From an uncultured Nitrospira sp. (lineage in GTDB: Bacteria; Nitrospirota; Nitrospiria; Nitrospirales; Nitrospiraceae): a DNA stretch of 64,000 bases. Below the pieces are notes generated by a model. The model ran no database searches. It saw nothing but the letters and a program-made list of their open reading frames with translations, and had not been told where the DNA came from. The DNA is taken from contig CABVRV010000004.1 of the NCBI GenBank assembly GCA_902500755.1, forward strand, positions 1-64,000, given 5' to 3'. How positions within the stretch are numbered: the first letter of the stretch is position 1; every line of letters starts with the position of its first letter. A program made the translations under genes and the position numbers. Below are positions 53,329-62,046 of this stretch, in pieces.

Positions 53329-54410
53329 GTGTGGACGGTAAGAAGTTCAAAGTGAAAAGGGTCAAGTTTGAAAACCGCCTCTTCTCTCCCCTACTTAGTA
53401 GCTTTTTAGCTTTTGCACTTGTCACAAGTTTCCTGACCGAGCAACCGTTCGCCTTCAAAATCACGGAGCCGGCGGAAGGAGCCAAGTTGCCCGCTGGAAA
53501 CACCGTGATCGCGCATGTGGATCTTGGGAAGGATACCGGCATCATCAAGGTCCGCTACTATTGGTATGGTGAGCAAGACGAAGCCCTGGTCGAACAAGAC
53601 GATTCAACCGCCAGTGGCTCGATCGTCGTCCCGGTCGCGATGGTGGGAACAGCTGGACAGGATCCGCCCTTTGGCGGACCACTGAGCGTCCCACAGGACG
53701 GTATCGGGCCTATGCGACTGTTGGCAGTGGCCGAAATCTCGCGTGGACGATTGGGGACAAGATCCATCTTCGATGAAGTGATCGTTCAGGTTGAACCCGC
53801 TGCTGCTCTCACGGCCATCGACTTTGAGACGGATAAGCCATTGCAGCTCGGCCGATCGGGACAGTCCTCCGCGTTCGGCCATGTTGACTCACTCGGCAAG
53901 ATCTTTGAACTTCCGGTCGTCGCCGACTTTGCCGACAACGTCACGCGACGGATCAGCACACCGGCCAGCGGCACCACCTATGAATCTTCCAATCAACAAG
54001 TCATCAAGATTTTACCCGGCGGCTTACTTCAGATTGTCGGCAACGGTAAGACGACCATTACCGTCAATAACCGTAGCAAACAAGGCTCCCTCGATATTGG
54101 CGTGAATGTGAACGATGAACCGAACGAACCGCCGATCGCCGATGCCGGCCCGAACAAGACGGCCAAGGCCGGTTCCAGAGTGAAGCTGAGCGGGCTGAAG
54201 AGCAGAGACCCTGAAGGCGAAGCGCTCTACTATAGCTGGAGCCAAGTGCGCGGCAGCAAGGTTTCGCTACTCGACGCCAACAACTCCGAAGCCTCCTTCC
54301 TCGCGCCGGCGGTCTCAGAGCCGCGAACGTATCGTTTCAAGTTGCGTGTAACGGACAAGAAGGGAGCCGACTCGTTACCGGCGTTTGTAGACGTGACAGT
54401 GGAGCCTTAG
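53325..54410 (+). CDS. Exported PKD/Ig-like domain protein
   Basis: The product is 361 aa. A basic N-terminus and hydrophobic segment (LLSSFLAFALVTSFLTEQPF) look like an uncleaved or atypical signal. An Ig-like module follows (about 45-160, FKITEPAEGAKLPAGNTVIA). The middle region (about 175-265) resembles a bacterial Ig-like repeat (YESSNQQVIKILPGGLLQIV). The C-terminal PKD domain (about 270-360) has EPPIADAGPNKTAKAGSRVK and SRDPEGEALYYSWSQVRG and ends in RVTDKKGAD. It is translationally coupled to kimA, an unusual pairing. Part of its PKD domain recurs beyond the mazEF pair. Confidence 0.7.
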   Translation: MSVDGKKFKVKRVKFENRLFSPLLSSFLAFALVTSFLTEQPFAFKITEPAEGAKLPAGNTVIAHVDLGKDTGIIKVRYYWYGEQDEALVEQDDSTASGSIVVPVAMVGTAGQDPPFGGPLSVPQDGIGPMRLLAVAEISRGRLGTRSIFDEVIVQVEPAAALTAIDFETDKPLQLGRSGQSSAFGHVDSLGKIFELPVVADFADNVTRRISTPASGTTYESSNQQVIKILPGGLLQIVGNGKTTITVNNRSKQGSLDIGVNVNDEPNEPPIADAGPNKTAKAGSRVKLSGLKSRDPEGEALYYSWSQVRGSKVSLLDANNSEASFLAPAVSEPRTYRFKLRVTDKKGADSLPAFVDVTVEP

Positions 54411-54477
54411 AAGCGCGAAGCCTTGTTCTCCCTCGCAGGTCATGCCGACATCCCATCTTCCTCAAGTACAAAACTCA

Positions 54478-54506
54478 TTGATCCCCGAACAAATACTCCA
54501 TATAAT
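54478..54506 (+). promoter_or_regulatory. Promoter of the mazEF pair
   Basis: TTGATC (54478-54483), a 17-bp spacer and TATAAT (54501-54506) lie 35 bp upstream of the antitoxin gene. Confidence 0.6.
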
Positions 54507-54520
54507 ACTACGCGTTAGTA
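54506..54520. promoter_or_regulatory. Probable operator dyad of mazEF
   Basis: TACTA, CGCGT, TAGTA form an inverted repeat touching the -10 box and the expected transcription start. Autorepression by antitoxin or complex is usual for such modules. Confidence 0.4.
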
Positions 54521-54540
54521 ACCACATAAGGTAGTAAATT

Positions 54541-54783
54541 ATGGGAGCCATTGCGGTATCGAAGAAAGAAGAGCAGCAGATCGAGCGTCTTCGGAAGGAA
54601 CTGCGTATTCCGACAAAGGCGGGAGTGCTTCGAATGGCGCTGAAGACCCTCGAACACCAGACTGCGGAAGAGCGGTTACGGCTTGAGATCCGCGAATCGG
54701 TCCGGCGCTGCGCGGCAGCCGACAAACGAGAACATCGAGAGCTTGCTCAGGCTGCAGTAGGCCGCCGGCTTTCAGACGACTAA
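54541..54783 (+). CDS. MazE-type antitoxin (ribbon-helix-helix-like)
   Basis: The product is 80 aa. The N-terminus (GAIAVSKKEEQQIERLRKEL) starts with a short strand and then helices. KAGVLRMALKTLEHQTAEER fits a ribbon-helix-helix DNA-binding domain. The charged C-terminus (RCAAADKREHRELAQAA) would wrap the toxin. It is co-translated with the MazF-like toxin (TAATG overlap). It likely neutralises the toxin and represses the operon at the dyad at 54506-54520. Confidence 0.7.
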   Translation: MGAIAVSKKEEQQIERLRKELRIPTKAGVLRMALKTLEHQTAEERLRLEIRESVRRCAAADKREHRELAQAAVGRRLSDD

Positions 54784-55127
54784 TGCAGATCAAGCGCGGC
54801 CACCTGTACGTGGTGGATTTCAACCCACGAGTCCGCACCAAACCCGGAAAGTTGCGACCGGCCTTGGTCGTGCAGTCCGACCTCGTGAATGAAGCCGGCT
54901 ACCCTTCCACCATCGTCATTCCAACAACCAGCAAACTCGTGGAGGATCCTGGAATTTTGCGATTCCGTCTTTCTAAAGGAGACGCAGCCCTCGACTGTGA
55001 CAGCGACTTGCTGTTGGGACAGCTGATCGCAGTAGCCAATGAATCGTTCCATAAAGAGATCGGCAGTCTACCTCAAAGTATGTTTGAAGAAGTCGAGCGG
55101 CGGATCAGAGTCATCCTCGGCCTGTAA
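54783..55127 (+). CDS. MazF/PemK-type mRNA endonuclease toxin
   Basis: The product is 114 aa. Family blocks are KRGHLYVVDFNPRVRTKPGK, LRPALVVQSD, STIVIPTTSK and SDLLLGQLIAVANESFHKEI. The Arg of RPALV and Thr of PTT are the usual active-site residues. MazF-type enzymes cut mRNA at short sequence motifs. The gene appears intact. The module separates the intact PKD gene from a diverged fragment of its 3' end. Confidence 0.85.
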   Translation: MQIKRGHLYVVDFNPRVRTKPGKLRPALVVQSDLVNEAGYPSTIVIPTTSKLVEDPGILRFRLSKGDAALDCDSDLLLGQLIAVANESFHKEIGSLPQSMFEEVERRIRVILGL

Positions 55128-55137
55128 CGCCTCATAC

Positions 55138-55266
55138 AGCGTCCTGCTGCTCGATGCCAACAACTCCGAGGCTTCCTTCCTTGCGCCAACGGTCTCAGAA
55201 CCTCGAATCTATCGATTCAAATTGCGCGTGACGGATAAGAAGGGAGCTGACAGCCTACCGGCGTTC
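55138..55266 (+). pseudogene. Fragment of a second PKD-domain gene
   Basis: Translation gives LLLDANNSEASFLAPTVSEP followed by RIYRFKLRVTDKKGADSLPAF. This matches the C-terminal PKD segment of the gene ending at 54410 almost residue for residue, with about 80% nucleotide identity by eye. No start or signal remains, and after ...LPAF the sequence diverges into non-homologous DNA. Because the two copies differ by many silent changes, this is the remnant of an older paralogue, not a recent duplication. Confidence 0.75.
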
Positions 55267-55460
55267 CTCCGCCCCACGATTTCCTTGGACACACCATTGG
55301 GGCATACTGCCCCCAGCATTGATGGAGGTGTTCGCGGTGGAGCGAATTGTGAGACGCTGCATCAATGGCTTGATTGGCCAGCCAGGTGTGACCTTTCGTG
55401 ATGCTGCAAGTGGATCATGAAAAGGAACGCTGATAACTCTCAGTGCCTCTCGTAATACTT

Positions 55461-55583
55461 TCAGACTCGTGCCAGCCGTTTAAGTATCGGTCCGTACTGT
55501 TTTCGCAATTCCTTCGCAACGGATTTGAGCCGCTGCCGTCCGACGCCGATTTTGGTCTTCTTCGTTGCCGTTGGCTTCTTCAT
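55461..55583 (-). CDS. Possible 40-residue basic peptide
   Basis: A minus-strand frame encodes MKKPTATKKTKIGVGRQRLK then SVAKELRKQYGPILKRLARV. It is very Lys/Arg-rich and helical towards the end. An AGGA is about 10 nt upstream of the ATG. It lies just downstream of the remnant of the HEXXH-type gene. It could be a nucleic-acid-binding small protein, a peptide substrate for the nearby enzyme, or chance. Confidence 0.3.
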   Translation of the reverse strand: MKKPTATKKTKIGVGRQRLKSVAKELRKQYGPILKRLARV

Positions 55584-55599
55584 AGAATTGTCATCCTGA

Positions 55600-55690
55600 T
55601 CACACTTGATACCTGTGCTTCAGCCGAATCGGTCCATAGGCTTGGCTGGCTTGCTGAAGCTCTTTGAGGGACTTCCGTAGGGCTGGGCAA
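55600..55690 (-). pseudogene. 3' remnant of a second HEXXH-type gene
   Basis: The minus strand encodes ALRKSLKELQQASQAYGPIR then LKHRYQV and a stop. This matches the C-terminus of the gene at 56467-58032 (ALRKHIKELQQARQTYGPVR). Upstream of this piece no homology is visible. Together with the PKD fragment it shows that a PKD-HEXXH gene pair was once duplicated and then mostly deleted. Confidence 0.7.
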
Positions 55691-55810
55691 AGTGAAACAA
55701 TCTCCACTCGCGGCCGTTCGAACTGGCGCTAATCAGTATGCGTTACTGTTCCTGAGTGGAGGCTCTTCTCGAAGACAGGAGTCGGACTGATATGTATGGG
55801 CTTGTTATCG
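55691..55810. other. Short stretch without recognisable content
   Basis: No gene, repeat or hairpin is evident between the HEXXH remnant and the DUF2059-like gene. It is probably scar DNA of the old duplication. Confidence 0.3.
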
Positions 55811-56398
55811 CTAGGCCCCCTGCTTCCCCTTCCCTTTCACAACCAGAGCGACTACCTGGAAGAGCTTTTCGACTCGGGCCTTATATTGGTTCATGAACTG
55901 AGTCGTCCACATCTTGTTATATTCGATAGCCGCACTTTTCTTCATTCCTGCATCTTTTTCTCCGAGCGGAGAGGAGTAGTGCGCAATGAGACGATCAAGC
56001 TCATCTTCACCGAAATTGTTCGAATACGCATGCTTTAAATGGTCGTGGAGAGTCTCAACTTGCCCGATTGATTTTCTGATGTCCTTCAAGAATGCATCAA
56101 GCAATTGATCAATTTGCTTCTTTTTTTCACCAGCCAGGTTTGGATAGGTACTCACTATGGTTTTTCTTATTTGCTGCTCATAGTCGCTGACATATTTCTG
56201 AGTAAGTGAGTCATATTCCGACTCGAGTTCTGAGACGCGGATGAGTGTAAGCAGTTTTTCGACCTTGATTGCCTTTGGACTTTCAATCGTTGCCGCTTCC
56301 GTGGCCATCCCGCTAGAGGCCAGCGTTACGCAGCATACCCACCCGCACAGAACAGCCCGTGCAATTCTTACATGATGTATCCCTTCCAAGCTATGCAT
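55811..56398 (-). CDS. Exported DUF2059-like protein
   Basis: The product is 195 aa starting at MHSLEGIHHVR, preceded by AGAGGTGAGG. A signal peptide (VLCGWVCCVTLASSGMATEA) directs export. The mature part is helical, with repeated pairs of helices (VEKLLTLIRVSELESEYDSL; EDELDRLIAHYSSPLGEKDA) typical of DUF2059 periplasmic proteins. It ends in a basic tail (VVKGKGKQGA). It is 68 bp downstream of the HEXXH-type gene in the same direction, so probably an operon with it. Confidence 0.7.
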   Translation of the reverse strand: MHSLEGIHHVRIARAVLCGWVCCVTLASSGMATEAATIESPKAIKVEKLLTLIRVSELESEYDSLTQKYVSDYEQQIRKTIVSTYPNLAGEKKKQIDQLLDAFLKDIRKSIGQVETLHDHLKHAYSNNFGEDELDRLIAHYSSPLGEKDAGMKKSAAIEYNKMWTTQFMNQYKARVEKLFQVVALVVKGKGKQGA

Positions 56399-56466
56399 AG
56401 CCTCACCTCTTGCGATCGAGTCTACTCCGATTGGACTGATCGTCAAGAAATAGAGCGCTTCTACTG

Positions 56467-58032
56467 TCAGGTTTTACTCAGCCGAACCGGCCCATAGGTC
56501 TGCCGAGCTTGCTGGAGTTCCTTGATGTGTTTCCGTAAGGCTGAACCAAATTGAGAATGTTCCACTTCACGTCTCAATCGTTTGCTCTCACGTTCAACCT
56601 GGTCAATCGCCTCAGCCAACTGCCCAACCAAACGCCGACCAGAACCAGTCAGCCACCCGAGATGATGGTCGGCATAGTGCAGATCTTGAAGGGAATACCG
56701 GACAGACGCCACTTCCTCCAAGCAACGGAAATGTGCCCGTTGCAGGTCTCGCTGAATCAGACCCGCCTTCTTCCATCTCCCCATCCCGTTTCGTCCCGAA
56801 CCCCATGACGAAAGCCGTTGGAACAACAGGGCACCCATGGTGAACGTGAAGGTCGCATGGAGGATGCCACGCAACGGGCGGAGGCTCCGCCTCCACGGTG
56901 AGTAGAAGATCTGTTGGTTATGGTCTCCACGATACATGACGTATTTTCGGAGCAGGAGATTCAAATGGTGATGGCTGTTCTCATGGATGAGATCGTCGAT
57001 CAAATCGAGGTTGTCGCGATCGAAACAGTTGATGAACGACAGTCCCGGTCGATGCCGGTAGCTGAAGCTGACAACCCCTTTCGCTTGGAGCGGAACAATA
57101 CGAGAAGTCAGCAGCCTGAGCACATCATGGCCCTCAGGCCACGCAAGCTCGATGGTCTGCCAGGCACGAGCAATGCGTTCGACCTGTCGCCGATCGGTCG
57201 ATTTCACAGTTCTTGGCTGGCGATCTTTCCCATAGACAAGTGTCGGACCGACGGTGACCGGATCGTGGTCGCTCTGGATGGCGACGGTTGGTGGATGGCA
57301 AGCCCACTCCCATTGCCCATCCTCTCCCCGACCCGACCAGATCGGTGATACGATGTTGCCGACATTCAGAGTCATACCGGTCGGCTCCACTCGAAACACC
57401 ACGCGCCCTGACGACTGACGCAGTGCTCGCCGGACTTCACTCGGTGCCTGGCACCACGCTTCAGCCATGCCAATCGCGATCGTTCCCGTGATTTCACTAC
57501 GCTCACAGTTATCGGCTAGGGTCCCCGGAACATTCCAATCTCGTACCTTGTGACGGCGGCACCATCTGACCGGCACGGTCGGGTCAAACCACAGGGACTC
57601 CTGAGTTAACTCGTGCACCAACCGCTGGCACAGCGCGAACAACCGTTTCTCTAAGCCACTCGCGTGGGGTTGCCCCGAGGGAAAGAGATCATCCAGGTAG
57701 CCATGTTCGAAAAACTTCTCCCGACACTCGGCTAGTAATTGCTCAGCAAACTCCGGCCGATCCTGTTCCGATTTGAACTGACGGAACACGTCCAAGAGAT
57801 ACACGAGGTCATTCAGTGTCTCGATCCATCCGACAACCTTCCAGTTGGAATAGACCTCCGGTGGAAAGGCTGAGCGAAGACTGTCAAGGAAACCGGTTGG
57901 AAGCCTTAATTCTCTGGTCAGATCAACGTGGCCGGCATGCAGTTCTCGACACAGTTCAACAAACAGACATCGCATCGAGAGACGAAACTCATCTCGTAAT
58001 TTCGCAAGAAGCAGCGGGTCAAGAAGGCGCAT
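56467..58032 (-). CDS. HEXXH-motif putative peptide-modification protein
   Basis: The product is 521 aa, cytoplasmic. The C-terminal half matches the HEXXH putative peptide-modification family: LIDDLIHENSHHHLNLLL (His350, Glu351, His354), followed by IFYSPWRRSLRPLRGILHAT, the conserved PWR...RP..G.LH block. Some members of this group are reported to be 2-oxoglutarate-dependent peptide beta-hydroxylases acting on RiPPs. The N-terminal half (about 1-300) is family-typical but undefined. No radical-SAM partner or obvious precursor gene adjoins it. A decayed second copy of its 3' end lies at 55600-55690. Confidence 0.7.
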   Translation of the reverse strand: MRLLDPLLLAKLRDEFRLSMRCLFVELCRELHAGHVDLTRELRLPTGFLDSLRSAFPPEVYSNWKVVGWIETLNDLVYLLDVFRQFKSEQDRPEFAEQLLAECREKFFEHGYLDDLFPSGQPHASGLEKRLFALCQRLVHELTQESLWFDPTVPVRWCRRHKVRDWNVPGTLADNCERSEITGTIAIGMAEAWCQAPSEVRRALRQSSGRVVFRVEPTGMTLNVGNIVSPIWSGRGEDGQWEWACHPPTVAIQSDHDPVTVGPTLVYGKDRQPRTVKSTDRRQVERIARAWQTIELAWPEGHDVLRLLTSRIVPLQAKGVVSFSYRHRPGLSFINCFDRDNLDLIDDLIHENSHHHLNLLLRKYVMYRGDHNQQIFYSPWRRSLRPLRGILHATFTFTMGALLFQRLSSWGSGRNGMGRWKKAGLIQRDLQRAHFRCLEEVASVRYSLQDLHYADHHLGWLTGSGRRLVGQLAEAIDQVERESKRLRREVEHSQFGSALRKHIKELQQARQTYGPVRLSKT

Positions 58033-58179
58033 GGTGGAACAGTCACGAGAGAGACACAGGGAGGACTCTAGCGTAGCAGGAACGTTGGCGCAAGCGAGAA
58101 GCCGGAGAGTTGCCTCAAATGCCCTTCCATTTACATGTCTAGATATTCATCCCTTCGACGCTCTAACATGCGGTGAATT

Positions 58180-58196
58180 GACCGTCTGAGACGGTC
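58180..58196. repeat. 7-bp hairpin before the NFACT gene
   Basis: GACCGTC, TGA, GACGGTC form a perfect stem with a 3-base loop, 45 bp upstream of the start codon. No T run follows, so it is likely a leader structure or operator rather than a terminator. Confidence 0.35.
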
Positions 58197-58240
58197 GTAA
58201 CGCAAGGTCAGCAGCCGTCACCGGGCAGTGGGATTCTCTC

Positions 58241-59692
58241 ATGACGCTACACCGATCGGATCTCGTCCTGGTCTTGGCAGAGATCACTCCTGTGTTACGA
58301 GGGGGGTGGATTCAGAAGATTCATCAGCCCAGGCCACGCACAATTATCTTTGATATCCGCTCACCGGGTCAGACCCATCGCCTGCTTATCTCCTGCGAAC
58401 TGGACAGTACTCGACTCCACCTCACGACCCGTCCTCATCAGAATCCTCCGACGCCTCCCCCATTCTGCCAGTATCTCAGGGCTCACTTCCAAGGGGCCAG
58501 ACTCGACGAGATTCATCAGATCTCGAATGACCGGATTGTTGAGCTTCAGATGACCGGAAAGGAAGGGCCTCACACAATCGTCTGCGAATTGACCGGCCAG
58601 AAAGTAGATATGCTGGTGCTCGATACTGAGAGGCGCGTGCTCCGCAGTTTGACCAACAAGCGAGACCTTGTCGGCCAGCCCTATGTTCCATCGGTTCGAA
58701 CTGTAGTTGAAGGTTTCGAAGGCAAACCCGCCCGTTTCCCAGGAGTGGCCGGCAGTCCATTCCCCGTTTCAACAGCGATCGAGGCATTCTATGAAACTCA
58801 GGAAACAGGCGTTGCTGTCGACCATGCCAAAATAAACAGGGCTCGGTCCCTGAGAAAAACACTCAAGAAAGAACAGCGGTTGATTGAAGCCTGGCGTGGG
58901 GATTTAGCCAAGGCACTCGCCTACAAGGGCTATTCCCGCTATGGTGAATTGCTCAAAGCCAATTTAGGTGCGATCACAAAAGGCCTTGACCGCATCACCC
59001 TCATCGATTACTTCGATGAGCACTTCCCTGAAGTCACGATTCCGCTCGACCCGACGAAGTCCCCTCACAGCAATATGGACGAGTACTTTCGGAAGCATCG
59101 AAAGTACCTGGCTGCTGAGCGAGAACTTCAACCACGGATCGAACGCGCCGAACAAGAGATAAGAACACTCCAACAAGAACTTCAGGAGATCGCACAGGGG
59201 ACCTGGACTCCGCCGACCACACGTCCTCAGCATGAACAGGCGAAAACCCGTGCTCGACTAGTGGCGGGAAGGGAGGTCTCAAGAGGGAGTGATCGACACG
59301 GTCCTTTCCGTCGATTCACCTCGACCGACGGACTTCCGATCTTCGTCGGGCGCAATGCCCGTGAGAACGATGAGCTGACGTTCGGCTTAGCAAAGAGCGA
59401 GGATCTCTGGCTACATGCTCGTGGGACGCCGGGATCTCACGTCGTCGTACGGCTTGCAAAGGGGAGCGCCCCCCCACCCGAAACCCTTCGCGATGCGGCG
59501 ACCTTGGCACTCCTCTATAGTGATTTAAAGAAGAGTGGGAAAGGCGAGGTCATCTACACACGGCGTAAATGGGTCAAGAAGGCAACGCGTCAGGCACCCG
59601 GTGCCGTCATCGTCACCCAAGAGAACTCACTGCACATCAGTCTTGATAAGACTCGGCTTGAGGCCCTGAAGAACCGAAACAGCCAAGAATAA
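58241..59692 (+). CDS. NFACT-family protein (RqcH/FbpA-like)
   Basis: The product is 483 aa. The N-terminal NFACT-N domain starts HRSDLVLVLAEITPVLRGGW. A coiled-coil pair follows (about 270-325, AERELQPRIERAEQEIRTLQ). The C-terminal NFACT-R domain (about 355-475) begins RRFTSTDGLPIFVGRNAREN and has SEDLWLHARGTPGSHVVVRL. RqcH binds stalled 50S subunits and recruits tRNA-Ala to add alanine tails in ribosome rescue. The protein is about 80-100 aa shorter than B. subtilis RqcH, so the middle HhH region may be reduced. Confidence 0.85.
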   Translation: MTLHRSDLVLVLAEITPVLRGGWIQKIHQPRPRTIIFDIRSPGQTHRLLISCELDSTRLHLTTRPHQNPPTPPPFCQYLRAHFQGARLDEIHQISNDRIVELQMTGKEGPHTIVCELTGQKVDMLVLDTERRVLRSLTNKRDLVGQPYVPSVRTVVEGFEGKPARFPGVAGSPFPVSTAIEAFYETQETGVAVDHAKINRARSLRKTLKKEQRLIEAWRGDLAKALAYKGYSRYGELLKANLGAITKGLDRITLIDYFDEHFPEVTIPLDPTKSPHSNMDEYFRKHRKYLAAERELQPRIERAEQEIRTLQQELQEIAQGTWTPPTTRPQHEQAKTRARLVAGREVSRGSDRHGPFRRFTSTDGLPIFVGRNARENDELTFGLAKSEDLWLHARGTPGSHVVVRLAKGSAPPPETLRDAATLALLYSDLKKSGKGEVIYTRRKWVKKATRQAPGAVIVTQENSLHISLDKTRLEALKNRNSQE

Positions 59693-60190
59693 CAAGACGA
59701 CCTTGGCCCACTTTCCCACCCGTGTGTTCTCATGCTACAGTGCCCGCATATGAGCACAACTTATTTCCATAGCCGATTGCAAAAGGATCATCCCTAGTCT
59801 CATCGCCTGTACTGACCTTGGGTTTGAACACAAACTGGATAAGGCACAAGTCAAGGCCTTCGGCGCACACGTCCAAGCTTCCGCTCACGGACTCTGAGTC
59901 CTTACGGTTCAATCGTGCAGCCAGTATCTTCTCCTCAGCCAAGACACGCTATCGACGAACATCTGCATCGGTGCCTTGCCCTAGCATCAGCGTCTTTGAT
60001 GCGCGCAGTTCAGGGTACTCACCCGTCCAGATCGATCTGTCGCTCATCTTTGGACAACAGCCGTTGAATCGGCTGCTCTGCTACCAGGATCGATGCCTAT
60101 TTGTTTCACCCGCATGATCAGGTACGATTGCCTCGACTACTTCGTGATTTCCAGCTAGCCGCTTCGCTGTCGTGAGCCGGAGGACACACT
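59693..60190. other. 500-bp stretch without a convincing gene
   Basis: Short open frames exist, e.g. around 59940-60117 on the plus strand (VQIDLSLIFGQQPLNRLLCY) and 59783-59897. Stops interrupt them and no start or family is convincing. The mix of protein-like patches in different frames suggests a decayed gene. A TACAGT box at 59736-59741 is not matched by a -35. Confidence 0.35.
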
Positions 60191-61321
60191 GTGAATTACG
60201 TCGCACTCAAGATGTTGTTCGGCGATCGTGCCAAATATCTCATGTTGCTCTGTGGATTGACCTTCGCCGTGATGCTGATCGTGCAGCAAGGTTCTATTTT
60301 CTGGGGCCTCATGATGTGGTCCCAAGCCAATATCAGCAATCTCAATGTACCCATCTGGGTCACGGATCCTGGGATCGCCCAAGTAGACGAAGTCAAACCT
60401 ATCGCCAGCACCGCGGTCGACCGAGTCAGAAGCGTCGACGGTGTGGAATGGGCGGTCCCCCTGTACAGAGGTCTGTTGCGAGCTCGTCTCGCCAACGGGG
60501 AATACCATCAGATCACCTTAACCGGGCTCGAATCAGCGACGCTGATCGGACGCCCCGCTGAGGTCCTTGAGGGTCGGTTCGAGGACATTTTGCAGCCCGA
60601 TGCCGTGGCCCTGGATCAATGGGCCGTCGAACGGATGGGGGGACCGACGGTCGTCACAGTCGGAACCATCTTTGAATTGAACGACAAACTCGCCCGTGTT
60701 GTGGCGATTGCCAAAACCCAGAAGAGTTTCACGAATGTCCCCGTCGTATATACCACCTACGAGCGCGCAATCCGCTATGTTCCGCGCGAGCGCCGTACGC
60801 TTTCTTATGTACTGGCAAAAGCCAGGGACGGAGTTCCCGTTGCAGACGTCATCCAACGTATCCGTGCCGAGACTGGTCTTGGCGCATTCACCGAGGAGGA
60901 CTTCGGGTTCAAGACGATCATGTGGGTGCTCAAGAATACTGGGATCGGCATCAACTTCGGCACGACAATTCTGCTCGGATTCATCGTCGGGATGGCCATT
61001 GCAGGACAAACCTTTTATCTGTTCACCATCGAAAACCTTAAACAGTTTGGCGCGCTGAAGGCAATGGGAGCATCAACCTTCACGCTGGCACGCATGATCT
61101 TACTCCAAGCCTTTACCGTGGGTCTCACCGGCTATGGGGTCGGCGTTGGTCTTGCCACAGCGTTTGGGTTCTTGACGGCGCGAGGCGGTAACTTGCCCTT
61201 TGCTGAAACCTGGCAACTGCTGCTCTTGGTCCTTGTCGCATTACTCACGATCTGCCTCGTGTCGGCATCAGTCAGCATCTTGAAACTCGTGAGACTGGAA
61301 CCGGCGATTGTCTTTCGGTGA
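60191..61321 (+). CDS. ABC transporter permease (DevC/FtsX type)
   Basis: The product is 376 aa. One N-terminal span (YLMLLCGLTFAVMLIVQQGS), a periplasmic domain (about 45-255) and three C-terminal spans form the FtsX/MacB-type layout, as in DevC. LKQFGALKAMGASTFTLARM is the family cytoplasmic coupling helix. It works with the ATPase and the HlyD-like adaptor downstream to export lipids, glycolipids or hydrophobic compounds through the outer-membrane factor. The substrate is not predictable. It overlaps or abuts the ATPase gene. Confidence 0.85.
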   Translation: MNYVALKMLFGDRAKYLMLLCGLTFAVMLIVQQGSIFWGLMMWSQANISNLNVPIWVTDPGIAQVDEVKPIASTAVDRVRSVDGVEWAVPLYRGLLRARLANGEYHQITLTGLESATLIGRPAEVLEGRFEDILQPDAVALDQWAVERMGGPTVVTVGTIFELNDKLARVVAIAKTQKSFTNVPVVYTTYERAIRYVPRERRTLSYVLAKARDGVPVADVIQRIRAETGLGAFTEEDFGFKTIMWVLKNTGIGINFGTTILLGFIVGMAIAGQTFYLFTIENLKQFGALKAMGASTFTLARMILLQAFTVGLTGYGVGVGLATAFGFLTARGGNLPFAETWQLLLLVLVALLTICLVSASVSILKLVRLEPAIVFR

Positions 61322-61326
61322 GGGAC

Positions 61327-62046
61327 ATGAACGACGACTCACAACCAGCGGCCGTGCGTGCACGGAGTGTGGTGAAATCCTTTGGCAGCGAGGACACCCA
61401 GGTCACAGTCTTGAAAGGAATCGATCTGGATATTTATCTCGGCGAGTTGCTGTTACTCGTGGGAGAATCCGGCGGCGGCAAAACCACCCTCCTCTCTGCC
61501 ATCGCCGGGATTCTCGACATCGATGACGGCCAGATCGATGTGCTGGGCGTTCCCCTCAGCAACTTACCATCCAGCAAGCGGACCCGCTTTCGAGGACAAA
61601 CCATGGGGTTTATCTATCAACAATTCAATTTGCTCCCCGCGCTGACCGCTGCTGAAAACGTCGCCGTCCCTCTTCTGATCCAAAAGATCGGACGTGCCGA
61701 GGCCTTGCGGCGGGCACGAGTCATGCTGAACCGTGTCGGTCTCGGTGATCGTATGGAATTTCTCCCCAAGAATCTCTCCGGCGGTCAGCAGCAGCGCGTC
61801 GCGATCGCCCGCGCCCTGGTCAATGAGCCACGCCTGCTCATCTGTGACGAGCCGACCGCCGCCTTGGACGGACCCAACGGGCAAAAGATCATGAAGCTGC
61901 TTCGTGAAGTGGGGCGCGCACCGGATCGCTGTGTCATCGTCGTCACACATGACAGCCGCATCTTTCACTTCGGCGACCGTATGGCCAACCTCACAGATGG
62001 ACGCATCGTCAACATTGAGCACATCCCACAGGAAGGAACCGCATGA
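61327..62046 (+). CDS. ABC transporter ATP-binding protein (DevA/LolD type)
   Basis: The product is 239 aa. Walker A is GESGGGKTTLLS, the Q-loop is in YQQFNLLPALTA, the signature is LSGGQQQRVAIARAL, Walker B is LLICDEPTAALDG and the switch His is in VIVVTHDSR. The sequence is of the MacB/LolD/DevA class. The ATG at 61327 is used. GTG at 61318, overlapping the permease stop, is possible. It overlaps the adaptor gene by four bases. Confidence 0.92.
   Translation: MNDDSQPAAVRARSVVKSFGSEDTQVTVLKGIDLDIYLGELLLLVGESGGGKTTLLSAIAGILDIDDGQIDVLGVPLSNLPSSKRTRFRGQTMGFIYQQFNLLPALTAAENVAVPLLIQKIGRAEALRRARVMLNRVGLGDRMEFLPKNLSGGQQQRVAIARALVNEPRLLICDEPTAALDGPNGQKIMKLLREVGRAPDRCVIVVTHDSRIFHFGDRMANLTDGRIVNIEHIPQEGTA

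Noticed and set aside
59818..60117. 99-codon plus-strand frame before the ABC export operon
   Set aside because: No convincing start or ribosome-binding site, and neighbouring frames also contain protein-like patches. More likely a decayed gene than a functional one.
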